Shown one piece after another: positions 6,762 to 13,617 of a stretch of DNA of 24,342 bases. The DNA is taken from assembly GCA_035631115.1 (NCBI GenBank), contig DASQJJ010000055.1, positions 1 to 24,342 of the forward strand. Direction: 5' to 3'. This stretch comes from DASQJJ01 sp035631115 (lineage in GTDB: Bacteria; Patescibacteriota; Microgenomatia; Levybacterales; UBA12049). The first letter of the stretch is position 1, and each line of letters opens with the position of its first letter. The translations under genes and the position numbers were made by a program. The notes under the pieces were generated by a model, which did no database searches, was not told where the DNA came from, and saw only the letters and a list, made by a program, of their open reading frames with translations.

Positions 6762-6770
6762 TGCTATAAT
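6762..6770 (+). promoter_or_regulatory. Extended -10 promoter of the winged-helix/Nudix gene
   Basis: TGC-TATAAT ends six bases before the ATG at 6777. A GGGACA 17 bases upstream of it is a weak -35. It predicts a leaderless message. Confidence 0.75.
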
Positions 6771-6776
6771 AGCCGC

Positions 6777-7466
6777 ATGAAAAGTCTCTTCAAGATTCAT
6801 CCAATTCAGGTTAATATCATCACCTATCTAACCTGGCATCCCCATGCACGATATACAGATTTAAATACAACAAAGATAACTACAGACCATTTCAATTTCC
6901 ACCTTACTCGATTGTTAGAGTATGGTTTGATAGAAAAAAATGGGGATGGGAAATATAGTCTTACGCAAGATGGAAAGAAAATGATTAATACATTAGCGAC
7001 TGGATCACAACTTCTTTTTGACCAATATAAAATAGTAGTATTAGTTGTTTGTAAAGCAAAAATAGAGGGTGTTACAAAATTTCTATTGCAAAAGAGGCAA
7101 AAAGAACCTTTCTTTGGGATATATGATTTATTGTCAGGCAAAGTGCAGTGGGAAGAAACTACTCAAGATGCAGCAGAAAGGATTTTTAAAGAAAAAACCA
7201 GTTTATCTCTTGTTCCCACATTTTCTCATATAAAGCATAAGATAGATAAAGATAAAAAAGGCGCAATCATAGAAAATAAGTTTCTCTATATTTATACAGT
7301 TAACCTTTCAGGGCCAAGAGTAAAAAAGATACAAGGACAAAATCTCTTGTGGGCGGATATTAATGAATTACAAACATTAGAATCAATTTTCCCTGATATT
7401 CCAATGATTATTCAGAGCAAAAAGCAAAGCTACGAGGAGATAATATCTCTGGCTTCACATTACTAA
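6777..7466 (+). CDS. Winged-helix domain fused to a degenerate Nudix domain
   Basis: This 229-aa protein starts with a winged helix-turn-helix (residues 1-75: IHPIQVNIITYLTWHPHARY, then FHLTRLLEYGLIEKNGDGKYSLTQDGKKM), followed by a Nudix fold (about 85-210). The Nudix box at 121-143 keeps G121, E127, R135 and E139, but the conserved Glu after the Arg is Ile136, the second Glu of the EE pair is Lys140, and the final Gly is Ser142. Catalysis is therefore doubtful, and a ligand-sensing regulator like NrtR (which has the opposite domain order) is plausible. The next two genes encode an intact Nudix enzyme and a deoxynucleotide hydrolase-like protein, which could be its targets. That link is inference. 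Confidence 0.8.
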   Translation: MKSLFKIHPIQVNIITYLTWHPHARYTDLNTTKITTDHFNFHLTRLLEYGLIEKNGDGKYSLTQDGKKMINTLATGSQLLFDQYKIVVLVVCKAKIEGVTKFLLQKRQKEPFFGIYDLLSGKVQWEETTQDAAERIFKEKTSLSLVPTFSHIKHKIDKDKKGAIIENKFLYIYTVNLSGPRVKKIQGQNLLWADINELQTLESIFPDIPMIIQSKKQSYEEIISLASHY

Positions 7467-7497
7467 AGAAGACTTTACTAGAATTTAGTCTTTGATC

Positions 7498-7506
7498 TGT
7501 TACTAT
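7498..7506 (+). promoter_or_regulatory. Extended -10 promoter of the second Nudix gene
   Basis: TGT-TACTAT ends seven bases before the ATG at 7514, again predicting a leaderless message. Confidence 0.6.
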
Positions 7507-7513
7507 TATTTCT

Positions 7514-7915
7514 ATGGATCTTATTGATAAACTCGCGTGGATTTATATAAAAGACAGAAAAATTCTTTCAACCAGATCTAAAGGAAAAGATACTTGGTAT
7601 ATTCCGGGTGGAAAAAGAGAGAAAGATGAGACTGATCAACAAGCACTCATTCGTGAAGTGAAAGAGGAGTTAACCGTCGACTTACTTCCAGCAACAATAA
7701 AATACCTCGATACCTTTAAAGCTCAAGCACATGGAAAACCAGAAGGACTTTTTGTTCAGATGACTTGTTACATGGGAGAATATACAGGAGAGTTAAAGCC
7801 TTCATCAGAAATCGAAGAAATGACATGGCTTACATCAACTATTAACTCAAACCTTCTTTCCCCCGTTGATAGAATTATCTTTGAATATCTAAGAAAGAGG
7901 AATTTAATCGATTGA
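7514..7915 (+). CDS. Nudix hydrolase
   Basis: This 133-aa single-domain enzyme has a full Nudix box at residues 33-55: G33, E39, R47-E48, E51-E52, with Thr for the last Gly. WYIPGGKREKDET before it is a common substrate-side motif of MutT-type pyrophosphohydrolases. Its job is probably hydrolysis of an oxidised or surplus nucleotide; the exact substrate cannot be named. Its stop codon overlaps the start of the next gene in a TTGA junction, so the two are translated together. Confidence 0.87.
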   Translation: MDLIDKLAWIYIKDRKILSTRSKGKDTWYIPGGKREKDETDQQALIREVKEELTVDLLPATIKYLDTFKAQAHGKPEGLFVQMTCYMGEYTGELKPSSEIEEMTWLTSTINSNLLSPVDRIIFEYLRKRNLID

Positions 7916-8304
7916 AAGTCTACGTTGCTGCTCCCTTTTCTGATAAAAAAGTAGTTTTAGATACCTATAAAAAATTGCGTACTGCAAAACATGAAATTAT
8001 CGCAGATTGGACAGTCCACAAAGATATTAAACCATACAGTCAAAATCTAGATACTGCAAAAGATTATGCAATAGAAGACATAGATGGAGTACGAAATAGT
8101 GAGGTCTTTATTCTTATATTAGGAACTCAGCCTGGAACAGGATCTTCAACAGAGCTGGGAGCGGCAATCATGTCTTTCTTATGTTTTGCAAAGCCCAAGA
8201 TTTATGTTGTGGGGAAATATATCGATCAAAACTTCTGTTTTTTCCATCCATCGGTAGAATTAAGAGACTCTATTGATGAGGTTATAGAAGAAATAAATAA
8301 TTAA
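7912..8304 (+). CDS. Nucleoside 2-deoxyribosyltransferase/DNPH1-like protein
   Basis: This 130-aa protein resembles the nucleoside deoxyribosyltransferase superfamily, which includes the 2'-deoxynucleoside 5'-phosphate N-hydrolase DNPH1 (RCL). It opens with the nucleotide-binding MKVYVAAPFSDK, has the middle acidic DIDGVRNSEVFIL strand, and contains GTGSSTELGAA, in which Glu81 is the expected catalytic nucleophile. It would cleave or exchange the base of deoxynucleotides. The start is TTG at 7912, overlapping the stop of the upstream Nudix gene by 4 bp; translational coupling explains the rare start codon. Together the pair looks like a nucleotide-pool cleaning unit. Confidence 0.78.
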   Translation: MKVYVAAPFSDKKVVLDTYKKLRTAKHEIIADWTVHKDIKPYSQNLDTAKDYAIEDIDGVRNSEVFILILGTQPGTGSSTELGAAIMSFLCFAKPKIYVVGKYIDQNFCFFHPSVELRDSIDEVIEEINN

Positions 8305-8330
8305 AATCACTTTATCTACCTACTTTAATT

Positions 8331-8339
8331 TGCTACTAT
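8331..8339 (+). promoter_or_regulatory. Extended -10 promoter of the first PhnB-like gene
   Basis: TGC-TACTAT ends six bases before the ATG at 8346. Confidence 0.6.
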
Positions 8340-8345
8340 TACTGT

Positions 8346-8774
8346 ATGGCTACATTAAATACCTGGATTAACTTCAATGGCAATGCAGAGGAAGCATTTG
8401 CTTTTTATAAATCTGTTTTTGGTGGAGAGTTTGTAAAGGTGGTGCATTTCAAAGATATCGCGACCGCTGAATTTCCTGTGGCAGAAAAAGAGGAAGAAAA
8501 AATAATGTATATTGCTCTACCTATTGGTAGCAACACACTGTTGGTAGCCAATGATGTCCCGGAAGTTTTGGGGAAAGTTAATGAACATGAAAATAGAAGC
8601 AAAATTTTGGTACATGCGGAAAGTAAAGAAGAGGCTGACAGATTATTCAATGGTCTCTCAGCTGGAGGAGAAGTAGAAGGACCTATGGGAGATAGTCCAT
8701 GGGGCTCCTATGCGGGCATGTTTCGAGATAAATATGGCATTGAATGGATAATAGAATTTTCTCCTAGTGAATAA
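8346..8774 (+). CDS. PhnB-like VOC protein
   Basis: This 142-aa protein belongs to the PhnB-like branch of the VOC superfamily (often annotated as 3-demethylubiquinone methyltransferase-like, although that activity does not belong to this fold). Typical features are the start TLNTWINFNGNAEEAFAFYKSVFGGEF, the middle ALPIGSNTLLVANDVPE, and the end GPMGDSPWGSYAGMFRDKYGIEWIIEF. The function of the family is largely unknown. It has its own extended -10 promoter and no Shine-Dalgarno. A related protein is encoded at 9158. Confidence 0.87.
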   Translation: MATLNTWINFNGNAEEAFAFYKSVFGGEFVKVVHFKDIATAEFPVAEKEEEKIMYIALPIGSNTLLVANDVPEVLGKVNEHENRSKILVHAESKEEADRLFNGLSAGGEVEGPMGDSPWGSYAGMFRDKYGIEWIIEFSPSE

Positions 8775-8828
8775 AATAGTCTTTCGAACATTGTTTTAAA
8801 TCCGAAATGGGTAAGTAAAAAAATTGTT

Positions 8829-9080
8829 ATGGTACGAAATGAATTAGTATTAAAACATCTAGCTAGCGCTCACCATGTAGCAATTGAGCGCGGAGCAGTT
8901 ATAGAGTATAAAGACCATGATGAGCCACTTGTTCAATTTCAAGTGCGTGCGGCTAGTGGTGGTTACAGGACAGAATGGATTATGGATACAAGAAGAGTAA
9001 GGAATCAAAATGGTCAATTTGTTACTCATGGATTACCAATAGATCAAGGAGGAGATGGGCGTTTAGATAACGAGCACTAA
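8829..9080 (+). CDS. Small hypothetical protein (83 aa)
   Basis: I do not recognise this protein. It is soluble, without Cys or a membrane segment, and has the look of a small beta-barrel: HHVAIERGAVIEYKDHDEPLVQFQVRAASGGYRTEWIMDTRRV, followed by a polar Gly/Asp tail. No clear -10 or ribosome binding site precedes the ATG. It lies between two PhnB-like genes on the same strand. The reading frame is uninterrupted and the amino acid composition is protein-like, but the evidence is moderate. Confidence 0.5.
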   Translation: MVRNELVLKHLASAHHVAIERGAVIEYKDHDEPLVQFQVRAASGGYRTEWIMDTRRVRNQNGQFVTHGLPIDQGGDGRLDNEH

Positions 9081-9142
9081 ACCCTTCTCGCATTCATACT
9101 CCGGAGAGCTACAAATTTCTCCTAGATTAGCATTTTATTTTT

Positions 9143-9151
9143 TGTTAGTAT
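9143..9151 (+). promoter_or_regulatory. Extended -10 promoter of the second PhnB-like gene
   Basis: TGT-TAGTAT ends six bases before the ATG at 9158. Confidence 0.6.
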
Positions 9152-9157
9152 AAAAAT

Positions 9158-9610
9158 ATGGCAAAAGACATTACTCCCAATCTTTGGTTTGATGGCAATG
9201 CGAAGGAAGCAGTAGGTTTTTATGTGTCGGTTTTCCCCGAGAGTAAAATTATTTCAACAGAATATTACCCCAAAGAAGGCTTAGCTGATTTTCAAAAAGA
9301 CATGGCTGGTAAGGTACTCACTATAGAATTTTCCCTTATGGGTAATAAATTTGTTGCCATAAATGCAGGACCAGAATTTAAATTCAACGAGTCTGTATCT
9401 TTTTCAGTCCCGTGTAAAGATCAGGAGGAGATAGATTATTATTGGGGCAAATTCTCCAGTGTCCCAGCATCCGAGCAGTGTGGATGGTGCAAAGATAAAT
9501 ATGGTCTTAGTTGGCAAATTGTCCCAGAAAATATGGGAGAGCTCATGAAACGCCCAGACTCCTTTGCTCATATGATGCAAATGAAAAAGATAGTTATTAA
9601 AGACTTCTAG
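9158..9610 (+). CDS. PhnB-like VOC protein
   Basis: This 150-aa protein is a second PhnB-like VOC member. It starts with DITPNLWFDGNAKEAVGFYVSVFPESKI, contains TIEFSLMGNKFVAINAGPEFKFNESVSF (the typical beta-strands of the family) and ends with GWCKDKYGLSWQIVPENMGELM, a signature of this subgroup. It is diverged from the neighbour at 8346, so the pair is not a recent duplication. The biochemical role is unknown. It is preceded by its own extended -10 box. Confidence 0.87.
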   Translation: MAKDITPNLWFDGNAKEAVGFYVSVFPESKIISTEYYPKEGLADFQKDMAGKVLTIEFSLMGNKFVAINAGPEFKFNESVSFSVPCKDQEEIDYYWGKFSSVPASEQCGWCKDKYGLSWQIVPENMGELMKRPDSFAHMMQMKKIVIKDF

Positions 9611-9649
9611 GCTTTACCTCGTAGCATATTTTTTGACTACAGCATCTTT

Positions 9650-9658
9650 TGCTATACT
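9650..9658 (+). promoter_or_regulatory. Extended -10 promoter of the 69-aa gene
   Basis: TGC-TATACT ends six bases before the ATG at 9665. A TTGACT lies 14 bases upstream of it. Confidence 0.6.
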
Positions 9659-9664
9659 ACTTTT

Positions 9665-9874
9665 ATGCAACCGGAACGTTGCTTGCGAGACCCTTCATTA
9701 CCTTGTCCAAGGACATGTCTTCTTTTCCCTAGAGCTGCAGAAACCACACGTCGTTGTCCTATCGATCCAGATATTGATCCAGAAGAATATAAAGCTTGGG
9801 GTCACGTAATTATGCAACGCCACGGATCTACAAATGCAGGGAGGGAAATTCGAGAGCATTGTGCACAACCATAA
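9665..9874 (+). CDS. Small Cys/Arg-rich hypothetical protein (69 aa)
   Basis: I do not recognise this protein. It has five cysteines (in RCLRD, LPCPRTC, RRCPID and REHCAQP), which could bind a metal, and a charged middle (IDPDIDPEEYKAWGHVIMQRHG). There is no signal peptide. The start is supported by a TGC-TATACT box six bases upstream, the same geometry as well-recognised genes in the window. Its end lies eight bases before the TTGACA of the next promoter. Confidence 0.5.
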   Translation: MQPERCLRDPSLPCPRTCLLFPRAAETTRRCPIDPDIDPEEYKAWGHVIMQRHGSTNAGREIREHCAQP

Positions 9875-9881
9875 TGATACC

Positions 9882-9910
9882 TTGACAAGTACTACAACTA
9901 GTCGTAGTAT
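9882..9910 (+). promoter_or_regulatory. TTGACA/TAGTAT promoter with a 20-bp palindromic operator
   Basis: TTGACA (9882-9887) and TAGTAT (9905-9910) are 17 bases apart, with the start codon seven bases downstream. The spacer and -10 hold a 20-bp palindrome, TACTACAACTAGTCGTAGTA (9890-9909), in which nine of ten base pairs match. A repressor bound here would block polymerase, and the gene it drives encodes a ribbon-helix-helix protein. Confidence 0.75.
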
Positions 9911-9917
9911 ATTAAGT

Positions 9918-10085
9918 ATGACAACTACTGATAAGCAACGAGTTACCCTTTTTCTCAATCCAAATTTACTAAAACATGCCAAAGCACAAGCAGTCATAGA
10001 AGATATAACCCTAACAGTTCTCGTAGAGTTAGCTCTTGTCGCGTATCTACCCAAAGAAACAGTAATTAAGAAGGTACAAATTTAA
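9918..10085 (+). CDS. Ribbon-helix-helix (CopG-type) regulator
   Basis: This 55-aa protein matches the ribbon-helix-helix pattern: a short beta strand (KQRVTLFLNP) that would enter the DNA major groove, helix A (NLLKHAKAQAVIEDI), the turn Leu-Thr, and helix B (VLVELALVAYLPKE). Such proteins bind palindromic operators as dimers, and several are antitoxins or operon repressors. The longer reading frame from 9834 runs through the promoter, so the ATG at 9918 is taken. No toxin follows: the next gene, overlapping by one base (TAATG), is a YggT-type membrane protein. It probably represses its own operon. Confidence 0.78.
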   Translation: MTTTDKQRVTLFLNPNLLKHAKAQAVIEDITLTVLVELALVAYLPKETVIKKVQI

Positions 10086-10522
10086 TGATTCAACCAAATG
10101 CTCAGGAGGAAGTAACTATTACCGATAGTCCCCAAGTTATTAGAAAGACAACAACATCCACAGAGCCCCAGGCAAAAGGTGGTGCTCCTCAAAAAGTATA
10201 CGAAACCAAAAAAACAATTTTTCGATTTAATCAGATTATTTGGTATATATTGGGATTGATTGAAGTACTGCTTATATTTAGAGTTGTATTAAAAGCGTTG
10301 GGAGCAAATCAATTCGTTGGATTTACGAGTCTGGTATACTCTCTTACAAATCCACTTGCAGCACCTTTTGCTGGTATCTTAGGAGTATCTACAACAGGGA
10401 ATTCTTTAATTGAATGGTCAACGGTAATAGCAGCAGTAGTTTATATTTGTGTTGCATGGGGACTCGTCTATTTATTAGATCTTATTTATCCAATTTCACC
10501 GAAAGATGTGGAAACACAATAA
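10085..10522 (+). CDS. YggT-family membrane protein
   Basis: This 145-aa protein has a cytoplasmic, Thr/Gln-rich N-terminus (residues 1-47) and two YggT-like membrane segments, IIWYILGLIEVLLIFRVVLKAL and TVIAAVVYICVAWGLVYLLDLI. Between them, FVYSLTNPLAAPF-like text (here SLVYSLTNPLAAPFAGI) is the family signature. YggT proteins are linked to cell division, osmotic stress and ion balance in other bacteria; the precise job is unsettled. It overlaps the regulator gene by 1 bp and lies 3 bp before the next membrane gene, so it is part of the operon. Confidence 0.8.
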   Translation: MIQPNAQEEVTITDSPQVIRKTTTSTEPQAKGGAPQKVYETKKTIFRFNQIIWYILGLIEVLLIFRVVLKALGANQFVGFTSLVYSLTNPLAAPFAGILGVSTTGNSLIEWSTVIAAVVYICVAWGLVYLLDLIYPISPKDVETQ

Positions 10523-10525
10523 TAT

Positions 10526-10834
10526 ATGATTGTTGCAATAATTGTTATTCTCGCAATTCTTTGGCTCTTGGGCTATGCGCCTTTGGCCGGTATTTCTATT
10601 CCCAATATTACCCTTTTTACCATAAATAGCCACGCAGTTACGCTGTGGGAAATTCTTATTCTTGCAGTTGTTGGGTGGGCAATAGGAATTTTGCCTAGAC
10701 CTTTTCAAGCAGTTGCATCAGTATTACTTCTTTTGTGGATTCTGTCTGTACTAGGTATTTTAGCAATCGCAGGACTTTCTAATATTATTGTTTTGGTAAT
10801 CATCGTTGGTCTTATTGTGTCTATTTTTCTCTAA
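10526..10834 (+). CDS. Small integral membrane protein (102 aa)
   Basis: The protein is almost wholly hydrophobic, with three or four membrane segments: MIVAIIVILAILWLLGYAPL, a loop ending in INSHAVTLW, EILILAVVGWAIGIL, and then VASVLLLLWILSVLGIL and NIIVLVIIVGLIVSIFL. No catalytic motif is visible and I cannot name a family. Its position, 3 bp after the YggT-like gene and 10 bp before the LapA-like gene, suggests one envelope-related operon. Confidence 0.7.
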   Translation: MIVAIIVILAILWLLGYAPLAGISIPNITLFTINSHAVTLWEILILAVVGWAIGILPRPFQAVASVLLLLWILSVLGILAIAGLSNIIVLVIIVGLIVSIFL

Positions 10835-10844
10835 AAATTACAGT

Positions 10845-11189
10845 ATGTTAGCAGTTATTATTACATTATTATTTGCAATAGGAGTAGCAATTTTCGCTAC
10901 TCAAAATACCACAGCAGTTGTTGTAAATTTTTCTCAATACAGCAGGTTTGTGCCTTTATATCTTGTTGTCTTGGTATCTATCTTGATGGGATTTATTCTT
11001 GCTTGGATACTCCATCTTCTGGATGCATTTACGTCTCTCCTTACTCTATGGGGTAAAAATAATGATATAAAAAGGAAAAAGAAAGAAAATACAGAATTAA
11101 CCAACAGGGTTAATATCCTTGAGGGTGAAAAGGCCCAGCTTGAAAAAGAGAAAAAATCACAATCCTCAAAGCAACAGGACATCAATTAA
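10845..11189 (+). CDS. LapA-domain (DUF1049-like) membrane protein
   Basis: This 114-aa protein has the LapA layout: membrane helix 1 (LAVIITLLFAIGVAIFATQNT, with the family's ATQN motif), a short strand VVVNF, helix 2 (LYLVVLVSILMGFILAWIL), and a C-terminal coiled coil (KRKKKENTELTNRVNILEGEKAQLEKEKK). In E. coli the related LapA acts in lipopolysaccharide control with LapB; a CPR cell without classic LPS must use it differently. The ATG at 10845 is chosen because the longer frame overlaps the previous gene. A second copy is at 13618. Confidence 0.82.
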   Translation: MLAVIITLLFAIGVAIFATQNTTAVVVNFSQYSRFVPLYLVVLVSILMGFILAWILHLLDAFTSLLTLWGKNNDIKRKKKENTELTNRVNILEGEKAQLEKEKKSQSSKQQDIN

Positions 11190-11256
11190 CAATTGTAATT
11201 ATCATCTAATTTTCTTACCCAATTGTAACATTCATAGCCTATATTCAGAATTACCA

Positions 11257-12501
11257 ATGAAAAGGCAGATGAATAAAAACAATCCACGACCGGATTCAGG
11301 GAAAAAATCCTTACCAAATAAATTCTCTGCAATACACAACCTTCTTATACAAGAAGCAAATGCTATTCAGCAATTAGCAACCCAACAACACAAGCATTTT
11401 TTAGGTGGTAAAAGGTTTCGCAATGAATTACTTAATAAATACAAGCAAAACCATATCGCAATTGTGGTGGAGCTTGCCAACAACTTAGCTGTTGGAGATA
11501 TAAAGAGAGGAACAAACCTTTTTAAAGTACTTGGAAGCAAGCTAGCAAAAGAATCATTACACGATGGTCTCACCCTAGAAGAGGCAGTAGATGGGACAAT
11601 TTTTCTTAAGCAAGCAATCTGGCAAAAGTTGCGAGAAAAAGGATTGCTAGACACATTAGATGTGGAGGATTTCTATCAATTTAGTTTTGCCATTGGTACG
11701 TACTGTGATGTCCTCGTCTCCAAAATTGCCTTTGCGTATCATGAAAATTATATACAGACTCTTAAAAAGCAAGCACAGCATAAGGATGAATTTATGAGCG
11801 TTGCTACTCACGAATTAAAAACACCTGTTACCTCCCTTAAAGCATTTGCTCAAGTTATGCAAAGTAGACTCGCAAGAGCTGGAGATGAAAAATCAGCACT
11901 TCAACTGTCTAAGATGGATGCACAACTCAACAAACTCACCGCTTTAATTGGGGACTTATTAGATGCGACAAAAATTGACACAGGTAAGCTTGAATTTCAT
12001 CAAGGATACTTTGATTTTAATGAACTAGTTAATGAAATTGTTGAAGAGATGCAACTAACTACAGAGCGACACAGAATAATTAAAAAATTATCAGCAACAA
12101 AGACAATCTATGGAGACCGGACACGTTTGGGACAAGTTATGGTAAACCTTCTTTCCAATGCTATTAAATATTCTCCTCATGGAGATACGATACTAGTAAG
12201 TACTATGGGAGATAAAAAATATATAACGTGTTGTGTGCAGGATTATGGCATAGGTATTGCAAAAGAAAATCACAGTAAAATATTTGAGAGATTCCAACGC
12301 GTTGGGAATCAAGATACCTTTGGTGGTTTGGGGCTTGGGCTTTTTATTGCATCAAGAATAATACAAAGACATGGAGGCACTATGCAAGTAGAAAGTGAAA
12401 AAAATAAAGGATCAACATTTTGTTTTACCCTTCCTGTTATGAAAAGAAATCTAAAACAGCAGAAAAACACTTTGGTAAAGGAGGAAATAAAACATGACTA
12501 A
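11257..12501 (+). CDS. Soluble histidine kinase
   Basis: This 414-aa kinase has no membrane segment. Residues 1-170 are helical and contain KRGTNLFKVLGSKLAKES and LTLEEAVDGTIFLKQAIWQKLRE, which resemble RsbR-type N-terminal sensor domains; that likeness is from memory. A HisKA dimerisation helix follows with phospho-acceptor His185 in ATHELKTP. The ATPase domain has the N box NLLSNAIKYS, G1 DYGIGI and G2 GGLGLGLF, so it should be active. A TATATT box ends 11 bases before ATG 11257; a start further upstream at 11119 would overlap the LapA-like gene by 70 bp and is disfavoured. The C-terminus overlaps the receiver gene by 8 bp, so the two form a two-component pair. Confidence 0.9.
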   Translation: MKRQMNKNNPRPDSGKKSLPNKFSAIHNLLIQEANAIQQLATQQHKHFLGGKRFRNELLNKYKQNHIAIVVELANNLAVGDIKRGTNLFKVLGSKLAKESLHDGLTLEEAVDGTIFLKQAIWQKLREKGLLDTLDVEDFYQFSFAIGTYCDVLVSKIAFAYHENYIQTLKKQAQHKDEFMSVATHELKTPVTSLKAFAQVMQSRLARAGDEKSALQLSKMDAQLNKLTALIGDLLDATKIDTGKLEFHQGYFDFNELVNEIVEEMQLTTERHRIIKKLSATKTIYGDRTRLGQVMVNLLSNAIKYSPHGDTILVSTMGDKKYITCCVQDYGIGIAKENHSKIFERFQRVGNQDTFGGLGLGLFIASRIIQRHGGTMQVESEKNKGSTFCFTLPVMKRNLKQQKNTLVKEEIKHD

Positions 12502-12856
12502 GAAAAAAGAAATTCTTGTTGCAGATGATGATCCTGCAATTTGTGAGGGCATAGCAATGATTCTCGATGATGCAGGATATGCAGTAACAACAACTACAGA
12601 TGGACGGACAGTAAAAGATGTACAAAGACATCATCCGGACCTTATCATTCTTGACATATGGATGTCTGGTGTAGATGGCCGGGATATTTGCAAACAACTT
12701 AAGTCCAAAAAACAGACAAAGAATATTCCCATTATTATGATTTCTGCAAATAAAGATACAGAGAAAATTGCCAAAAATGCAGGAGCAGATGGCTTTATTG
12801 CAAAGCCATTTGAAATGAAGGAATTACTTACAACAGTAGGGAGATATGTACTCTAG
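12494..12856 (+). CDS. Single-domain response regulator (receiver only)
   Basis: This 120-aa protein is a stand-alone receiver. The acidic pocket DDD (11-13), the phospho-acceptor Asp54 in LDIWMSG, Ser84 in MISA and Lys104 in AKPF are all in place. There is no DNA-binding domain, so it must act through protein contacts or a phosphorelay. A good Shine-Dalgarno (AAAGGAGGAAA) lies inside the end of the kinase gene, ten bases before the ATG, and the genes overlap by 8 bp. The kinase upstream is the obvious phosphodonor. Confidence 0.93.
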   Translation: MTKKKEILVADDDPAICEGIAMILDDAGYAVTTTTDGRTVKDVQRHHPDLIILDIWMSGVDGRDICKQLKSKKQTKNIPIIMISANKDTEKIAKNAGADGFIAKPFEMKELLTTVGRYVL

Positions 12857-12874
12857 AAAGAGTTGGACAGACTC

Positions 12875-12883
12875 TGCTATAAT
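12875..12883 (+). promoter_or_regulatory. Extended -10 promoter of the 101-aa membrane gene
   Basis: TGC-TATAAT ends nine bases before the GTG at 12893. It lies inside the longer reading frame beginning with TTG at 12863, which argues that the longer N-terminus is not made. Confidence 0.7.
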
Positions 12884-12892
12884 ACAAAAGAA

Positions 12893-13198
12893 GTGACAAA
12901 AAACCCATTTATTAATGCCTTTGCTGCAAGTTTGTATATAATCCTTGTTGCATGTGTCATGTTTTTTGGAATGGAGCACAGTAAGCCAGGAAATACGATA
13001 ATAGTTCCGATTGCAGTGCTTTCTCTTCTCTCACTATCCGCATCCCTCATGGGATATTTCTTTCTCTATCAACCAGTCATGCTCTATTTAGATGGAAAGA
13101 AAAAAGAAGCAACCACACTTTTTGTGAGGACCATTTTAGTTTTTGCTGGTATTACTGCAATCATCTTCACAATACTTATATCAGGACTCTTCCGCTAA
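12893..13198 (+). CDS. Small membrane protein, GTG start
   Basis: This 101-aa protein has three membrane segments: NAFAASLYIILVACVMFFGM, IIVPIAVLSLLSLSASLMGYFFLY and LFVRTILVFAGITAIIFTILISGLF, with a charged loop LDGKKKEATT before the last. I do not recognise a named family; similar short proteins are common in CPR genomes (from memory). The GTG start is inferred from the extended -10 box nine bases upstream. The ASCH gene follows after 8 bp and is probably cotranscribed. Confidence 0.65.
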   Translation: MTKNPFINAFAASLYIILVACVMFFGMEHSKPGNTIIVPIAVLSLLSLSASLMGYFFLYQPVMLYLDGKKKEATTLFVRTILVFAGITAIIFTILISGLFR

Positions 13199-13206
13199 TT
13201 CCTTAT

Positions 13207-13554
13207 ATGACCAATCACTCCATGCATCTTGTTAAAGAGCCTTTTGATAAGATTAAAAATGGTACAAAAACTCTCGAAGTAAGACTCTATGATGAAAAAC
13301 GTCAAAAAATTACTGTTGGAGACACAATAACATTCTCACATAACAACGAAGAAGTTACTGTTATAGTACTTACGCTATCGCATTTTGCTACATTCTCTGA
13401 TTTATTTTCTTCATTGGGAATAGAGTCTGCTGGGTGGGCAAAAAATGATAGTTTTCAAGCAGCTATCAATGATATGAGAGAATATTATTCAGAGGAAGAC
13501 GAGAAAAAGTATGGCGTTTTAGGAATACATTTCCAGACATATTCTGCCAAATAA
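13207..13554 (+). CDS. ASCH-domain protein
   Basis: This 115-aa protein is a single ASCH domain, a PUA-like beta-barrel thought to bind RNA or modified nucleotides. The signature is MHLVKEPFDKIKNGTKTLEVRLYDEKRQKITVGDTITF, with the conserved GxKxxEVR and VGD. Some small ASCH proteins cleave RNA or N4-acetylcytidine. Which of these applies here is unknown. The first ATG is used, although an ATG four codons in (before HLVKEP) is also possible. Confidence 0.8.
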   Translation: MTNHSMHLVKEPFDKIKNGTKTLEVRLYDEKRQKITVGDTITFSHNNEEVTVIVLTLSHFATFSDLFSSLGIESAGWAKNDSFQAAINDMREYYSEEDEKKYGVLGIHFQTYSAK

Positions 13555-13617
13555 GTTCTTACCTATTCATTACCTCACTCTCCTGGGATTATCATTCTCT
13601 TGTTGTTATATATAATC

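Noticed and set aside
4813..9913. Shared GTAGTATA sequence at 4819, 6733 and 9904 as a common operator of the ribbon-helix-helix protein
   Set aside because: The overlap is mostly the -10 consensus itself (TAGTAT), and only the 9890-9909 site is a full palindrome.
9918..10522. Toxin-antitoxin pair (ribbon-helix-helix antitoxin plus next gene)
   Set aside because: The next gene is a YggT-type membrane protein, not a ParE, RelE or PIN-type toxin.
11119..11256. 46-residue N-terminal extension of the soluble kinase
   Set aside because: It overlaps the LapA-like gene and has a composition unlike a protein start; a -10 box and ATG at 11257 fit better.
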